Source: Nitrospinota bacterium (GTDB lineage: Bacteria > Tectomicrobia > Entotheonellia > J063). Taken from it: a stretch of DNA of 9,841 bases. The DNA lies in contig RFHZ01000010.1 in the NCBI GenBank assembly GCA_003696125.1, positions 1 to 9,841 on the forward strand, written 5' to 3'. Below the pieces are notes generated by a model. It was not told where the DNA came from. It saw only the letters and a program-made list of their open reading frames with translations, and did not search any database. The stretch's first letter is position 1. The number at the start of each line of letters is the position of its first letter. A program made the translations under genes and the position numbers. This document shows, in pieces, positions 7,568 to 9,841 of this stretch.

Positions 7568-8179
7568 TTATCCCAGCCTGCTTTGCTCCCCTGTTCCTGG
7601 CCCAGAGACGACCGGCTGTTCGCGCGACTCAAACCAGAGGTAGAAATCGTTCATCAGCGTGGTGTAGTCTTCCCTCACCTGCTCGTAGAGTCTGGCATGT
7701 TCGATGGCTATGGCGCTCTGTTCGGCTAAGGCAGAGACAAACTCGATCTCTTCCCGGCTAAAGACCCTGGGGGTGTCTGTATAGAGTCGCAAGACCCCGA
7801 TCACCTTTTCCCGGACGATCAGGGGGACAGAGAGGATGGAGGCGATCCCTTCCTCGCGGGCTGCCTGCGGGTACTCGACACGGGGATCGGTGGTGGCATC
7901 CAGCACGGCGACTGCTCTCCCCTGCAGGGCTTCGGCCACGCTCTTCTCGGCATCGATCGGCCCCTTGTGGAGATAGGTCTCACTGAGTCCATAGGCGGCA
8001 ACCAGCTCCAGTGTGCGCTTGCGTTCATCGAGGAGCCTGAGCGTACTCCCCTTGGCTTCCATGGCCCTGGTTACCTGTTCGACAATGCTCTTGAGCACCT
8101 CCTTCAGGTCGAGGGTAGAGAGGATATCCTTGCTGATTTCACGGAATACACTGAAGTACTCCTGTCTTTTAGACTCCAT
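7568..8179 (-). CDS. Stand-alone GAF-domain protein
   Basis: 203 residues. A short N-terminal helix (1-24) precedes one GAF domain at about 25-164. It shows the typical STLDLKEVLKSIVEQVTRAM start, the STLRLLDE strand, ILSVPLIVREKVIGVLRLYT (115-134) and the closing FVSALAEQSAIAIEHARLYE helix (147-166). A 37-residue tail (DYTTLMNDFYLWFE) follows. There is no kinase, GGDEF, HTH or phosphatase domain, so it may be a small-molecule sensor acting through a partner or a free-standing redox/ligand module; the ligand is unknown. The ATG is preceded by AGGGAGGGG (8183-8191). It has its own predicted promoter and a hairpin in the leader. It is convergent with the acyl-CoA dehydrogenase and divergent from the histidine phosphatase, so its context gives no regulatory target. 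Confidence 0.88.
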   Translation of the reverse strand: MESKRQEYFSVFREISKDILSTLDLKEVLKSIVEQVTRAMEAKGSTLRLLDERKRTLELVAAYGLSETYLHKGPIDAEKSVAEALQGRAVAVLDATTDPRVEYPQAAREEGIASILSVPLIVREKVIGVLRLYTDTPRVFSREEIEFVSALAEQSAIAIEHARLYEQVREDYTTLMNDFYLWFESREQPVVSGPGTGEQSRLG

Positions 8180-8204
8180 ATATGCCCCTCCCTTCTCGCA
8201 GTAC

Positions 8205-8246
8205 CGGTCCGGTGCCCCGGACAGCCTGCCACCTGTTCCCGGACCG
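8205..8246 (-). promoter_or_regulatory. Stem-loop in the leader of the GAF gene
   Basis: Perfect 8-base arms CGGTCCGG (8205-8212) and CCGGACCG (8239-8246) are separated by 26 bases, within which ACAG/CTGT can pair further. In the predicted GAF mRNA the hairpin sits between the transcription start (near 8262) and the ribosome binding site. It could be a leader structure or, as DNA, an operator. Confidence 0.45.
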
Positions 8247-8266
8247 CGGATACCAGATGCATGTTC

Positions 8267-8297
8267 ATTCTATAGAGGAAACCATCTTCAAAAGCAA
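8267..8297 (-). promoter_or_regulatory. Predicted promoter for the GAF gene
   Basis: On the minus strand TTGCTT (8292-8297) is followed by 17 bases and TATAGAAT (8267-8274), which contains overlapping -10 candidates TATAGA and TAGAAT. The -35 box is weak. The position, immediately downstream of an intrinsic terminator and about 83 bases before the ATG, supports it. Confidence 0.45.
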
Positions 8298-8299
8298 GA

Positions 8300-8339
8300 G
8301 AAAAAATGCCCTTTCTGAAAAAAATTTATCCAGAAAGGG
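8300..8339 (-). terminator. Intrinsic terminator reading leftward
   Basis: On the minus strand a perfect 9-bp stem, CCCTTTCTG (8331-8339) and CAGAAAGGG (8309-8317) with their complements swapped by strand, closes a 13-base AT-rich loop. The stem is followed by CA and TTTTTT (8301-8306). There is no T-tract on the plus-strand side, so termination would be leftward. No minus-strand gene is visible upstream of it. Confidence 0.6.
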
Positions 8340-8341
8340 TA

Positions 8342-8520
8342 TGTTCTCATGAAGTGATACAAAAAGACAGCAGGTGAAGGGATTCTTCGTTCCCGATTCT
8401 CGCTCCGTTTGGGCAAAAGGCAGGAGCCTGGATGATCCTGGTAGCCGGTTCCCTTAGAGCGGCCATCCACTTTGGGGCGTGTTGCCTGATGAAGCAGAGG
8501 GGAAAGGGTACCCATCCGGC
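8342..8520. other. Intergenic stretch with no recognised gene
   Basis: This is the central part of the 514-base gap between the GAF and histidine phosphatase genes. I checked by eye for tRNA (no TTCGA-type T-loop), common riboswitch cores, 4.5S-like motifs and coding potential with a ribosome binding site, and found nothing I can support. It lies upstream of the leftward terminator, so a small minus-strand transcript ending there is conceivable. Confidence 0.4.
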
Positions 8521-8550
8521 TTGCTGCTGGGCCAGGGGAATAGCTATACT
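8521..8550 (+). promoter_or_regulatory. Predicted promoter for the histidine phosphatase/CoA-transferase unit
   Basis: TTGCTG (8521-8526), an 18-base spacer and TATACT (8545-8550, five of six matches). Transcription would start near 8557, about 137 bases before the ATG. The -35 box is weak. The region 8551-8693 after it is a purine-rich leader with no recognised gene. Confidence 0.45.
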
Positions 8551-8693
8551 ATACGCGGGGGTCTGGGGAGAGGATCGGTCTTTTCCCCAGGCTCATCTGC
8601 TCAGAGGGGAGGAGACAGGGAGATTGCAGCAAGAGAGGTGTTGCGCTTTTCCTGCGTTCCTGGTATGTTTAGAGGAGGGAAAGAGAGAAGAGG

Positions 8694-9350
8694 ATGGAGC
8701 TCTATCTGATCCGGCATGCGCAATCGGGAAATAATGCGAATCCAGCACAACGTGTAGAAGATCCTTCGCTCACCCGGCTCGGCCACCAGCAGGCAGCACG
8801 GGTGGCAGAACGGTTTACCTCTGCAGGAATAACGCGACTCTTTACCAGTCCTTTTCGCCGGGCGCTGGAGACAACCGCTTATCTCCGCCAGGCAACCGGC
8901 CTGACACCGGAAATCTGGATCGATCTGCACGAACAGGGAGGCGTGATGCGCGGTACCGATCCGGCGACTTATGTCGGGTGTGCCGGGATGACACGGGACG
9001 AGATAAGGGCCGAGTTTCCGGGGTATGTGATACCAGCAGAGATCGATGAGCGGGGGTGGTGGAAAGGCAAGCCGTTTGAAGGGCTCGAAGCAGCGCAGAC
9101 ACGTGCAGAACGGGTCGTGCAGCAGACGATTGCCCGCTTTGCCCGGAGCCAAGAGCGTGTGATCTTTGTTTCCCACGGGACTTTTATCCGGCTCCTGCTC
9201 GGCGCGTTTATCGGCTACCCGATCCTGCAACGCAACTGGTTGGGCGAGGTGTGGAATACCGCCGTTTCCACGCTGTTGATTACCCCAGAGCAGGTCCAGA
9301 TGACGTCGTTCAACAGTGTCTGTCACCTCCCCCCAGAATGGATCAGTTGA
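8694..9350 (+). CDS. Histidine phosphatase superfamily protein (phosphoglycerate mutase-like)
   Basis: 218 residues of the branch-1 histidine phosphatase fold. The nucleophile motif is LIRHAQSGNN with R7 and H8. TSPFRRALETA-like residues 51-61 supply the second phosphate-binding arginine (R55). FVSHGTFIRLLL carries the second catalytic histidine, H161. Residues about 80-135 form a longer-than-minimal cap, including GMTRDEIRAEFPGY and DERGWWKGKPFEG, as in larger phosphoglycerate-mutase-like phosphatases. The substrate is unknown, and mutase activity should not be assumed. The ATG is preceded by a purine-rich run; the best Shine-Dalgarno, AGGAGG at 8673-8678, is 15 bases away, while AGAGG directly abuts the start. 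No better in-frame start exists. The CoA-transferase follows after 49 bases with no terminator, so co-transcription is likely. Confidence 0.92.
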   Translation: MELYLIRHAQSGNNANPAQRVEDPSLTRLGHQQAARVAERFTSAGITRLFTSPFRRALETTAYLRQATGLTPEIWIDLHEQGGVMRGTDPATYVGCAGMTRDEIRAEFPGYVIPAEIDERGWWKGKPFEGLEAAQTRAERVVQQTIARFARSQERVIFVSHGTFIRLLLGAFIGYPILQRNWLGEVWNTAVSTLLITPEQVQMTSFNSVCHLPPEWIS

Positions 9351-9399
9351 AACAGCAGCATGGTGTAAAGCATCCCGAGAGGAAAAGGAGGAGAAGAGA

Positions 9400-9841
9400 A
9401 TGGCGGGTGCGCTGGAGGGAATCAGAGTCATCGATCTGTCACGAGTTCTGGCTGGTCCGTTTTGTGCCATGCTCTTGGGCGACATGGGAGCAGATGTGAT
9501 CAAAGTCGAATCACCGGAGGGGGGGGACGAATCCCGAACCTGGCCTCCCTTTGTCCAGGGAGAATCGGCAGGCTATCTCTCCATGAACCGGAATAAGCGC
9601 TCCGTGACCCTGAACCTGAAAACGCCGGAAGGACAGGAGATCTGCCGGCGTCTCATCGCCAAAGCGGATGTGCTGGTGGAAAACTTCCGTACCGGCACCA
9701 TGGAGCGGCTTGGCCTGGGATATGAAACGCTGCGGGAGCTCAATCCCGGCCTGGTCTACTGTGCAGTCTCGGTCGCCGGTCGGACCGGTCCGGCCAAGGA
9801 TCGGGCCGGATACGAAGCGTTGATGCAGGCCTATAGTGGCA
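9400..9841 (+). CDS. CaiB/BaiF (family III) CoA-transferase, N-terminal part
   Basis: The first 147 codons are present; the gene runs off the right edge (the family is usually around 400 residues). The peptide begins MAGALEGIRVIDLSRVLAGP and continues FCAMLLGDMGADVIKVESPE, then GGDESRTWPP, SMNRNKRSVTLNLKTPEG, DVLVENFRTGTMERLGLGYE, and YCAVSVAGRTGPAKDRAGYE. All are hallmark blocks of the N-terminal Rossmann-like half of family III CoA-transferases. These enzymes move CoA between carboxylic acids, for example formate/oxalate, carnitine, bile acids or aryl-succinates. The catalytic aspartate lies beyond the window, so activity and substrate cannot be judged. The ATG has AGGAGG eight bases upstream (9386-9391). 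It probably forms a unit with the histidine phosphatase. An 8-G run (9519-9526) sits in the conserved EGGD segment. Confidence 0.95.
   Translation, partial: MAGALEGIRVIDLSRVLAGPFCAMLLGDMGADVIKVESPEGGDESRTWPPFVQGESAGYLSMNRNKRSVTLNLKTPEGQEICRRLIAKADVLVENFRTGTMERLGLGYETLRELNPGLVYCAVSVAGRTGPAKDRAGYEALMQAYSG

Noticed and set aside
8288-8350. Minus-strand 20-residue peptide rich in Phe/Tyr/Trp (MRTYPFWINFFQKGHFFSCF), resembling a pheL-type attenuator leader peptide.
   Set aside because: It has no ribosome binding site, and the Phe codons come from the terminator's own T-rich loop and T-tract. In real attenuators the peptide lies before the terminator, not on top of it, and the downstream gene encodes a GAF protein, not amino-acid biosynthesis.
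8432-8734. Plus-strand 100-codon open frame in the gap before the histidine phosphatase.
   Set aside because: No recognisable domain, no good ribosome binding site, its start is upstream of the predicted promoter, and it overlaps the phosphatase start in another frame.
9519-9526. Run of eight G residues in the CoA-transferase, possible phase-variable tract.
   Set aside because: It encodes the conserved EGGD segment of the family, the frame is intact, and a single 8-mer in an intracellular enzyme is weak evidence for phase variation.

Overview
The window is ordinary-looking bacterial chromosome with densely packed protein genes, purine-rich Shine-Dalgarno sites, sigma70-like promoters and moderately high GC by eye. 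A Sec signal peptide on a periplasmic-type beta-propeller protein with a FlgT-like domain suggests a Gram-negative (diderm) host. The abundance of acyl-CoA genes (thiolase, acyl-CoA dehydrogenase, family III CoA-transferase) fits a metabolically versatile environmental lineage such as a deltaproteobacterium-like, Tectomicrobia-like or NC10-like organism. That placement is a guess; no rRNA or other marker gene is present. I see no tRNA, rRNA, CRISPR array, transposase, phage gene or integrase.

Layout. 1-120 (-): N-terminal 40 codons of a TatD/COG1099-type metal-dependent hydrolase that runs off the left edge. 222-1403 (-): thiolase, upstream of the hydrolase on the same strand and probably co-transcribed with it. 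1404-1687: divergent promoter region. 1688-2836 (+): kynureninase-like class V aminotransferase. 2945-4915 (-): secreted FlgT-like plus FG-GAP beta-propeller protein, convergent with the aminotransferase. 4916-5249: second divergent regulatory region. 5250-6407 and 6422-7561 (+): a two-gene unit of a Gfo/Idh/MocA oxidoreductase and an acyl-CoA dehydrogenase. 7568-8179 (-): GAF-domain protein, tail-to-tail with the dehydrogenase. 8180-8693: 514-base intergenic region with outward promoters, a leader hairpin and an intrinsic terminator. 8694-9350 (+): histidine phosphatase, followed after 49 bases by 9400-9841 (+), the 5' part of a CaiB/BaiF CoA-transferase cut by the right edge.

How they fit together. 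The thiolase, dehydrogenase and CoA-transferase belong to acyl-CoA activation and beta-oxidation-type chemistry, but they lie in three separate transcription units, with no hydratase or hydroxyacyl-CoA dehydrogenase here. They look like scattered paralogues rather than one pathway. The most notable non-coding signal is a CTCTGCG-type palindromic repeat. It occurs three times, always in the same orientation relative to the gene, 28-32 bases before the start codon. I did not find a convincing new multi-gene system.
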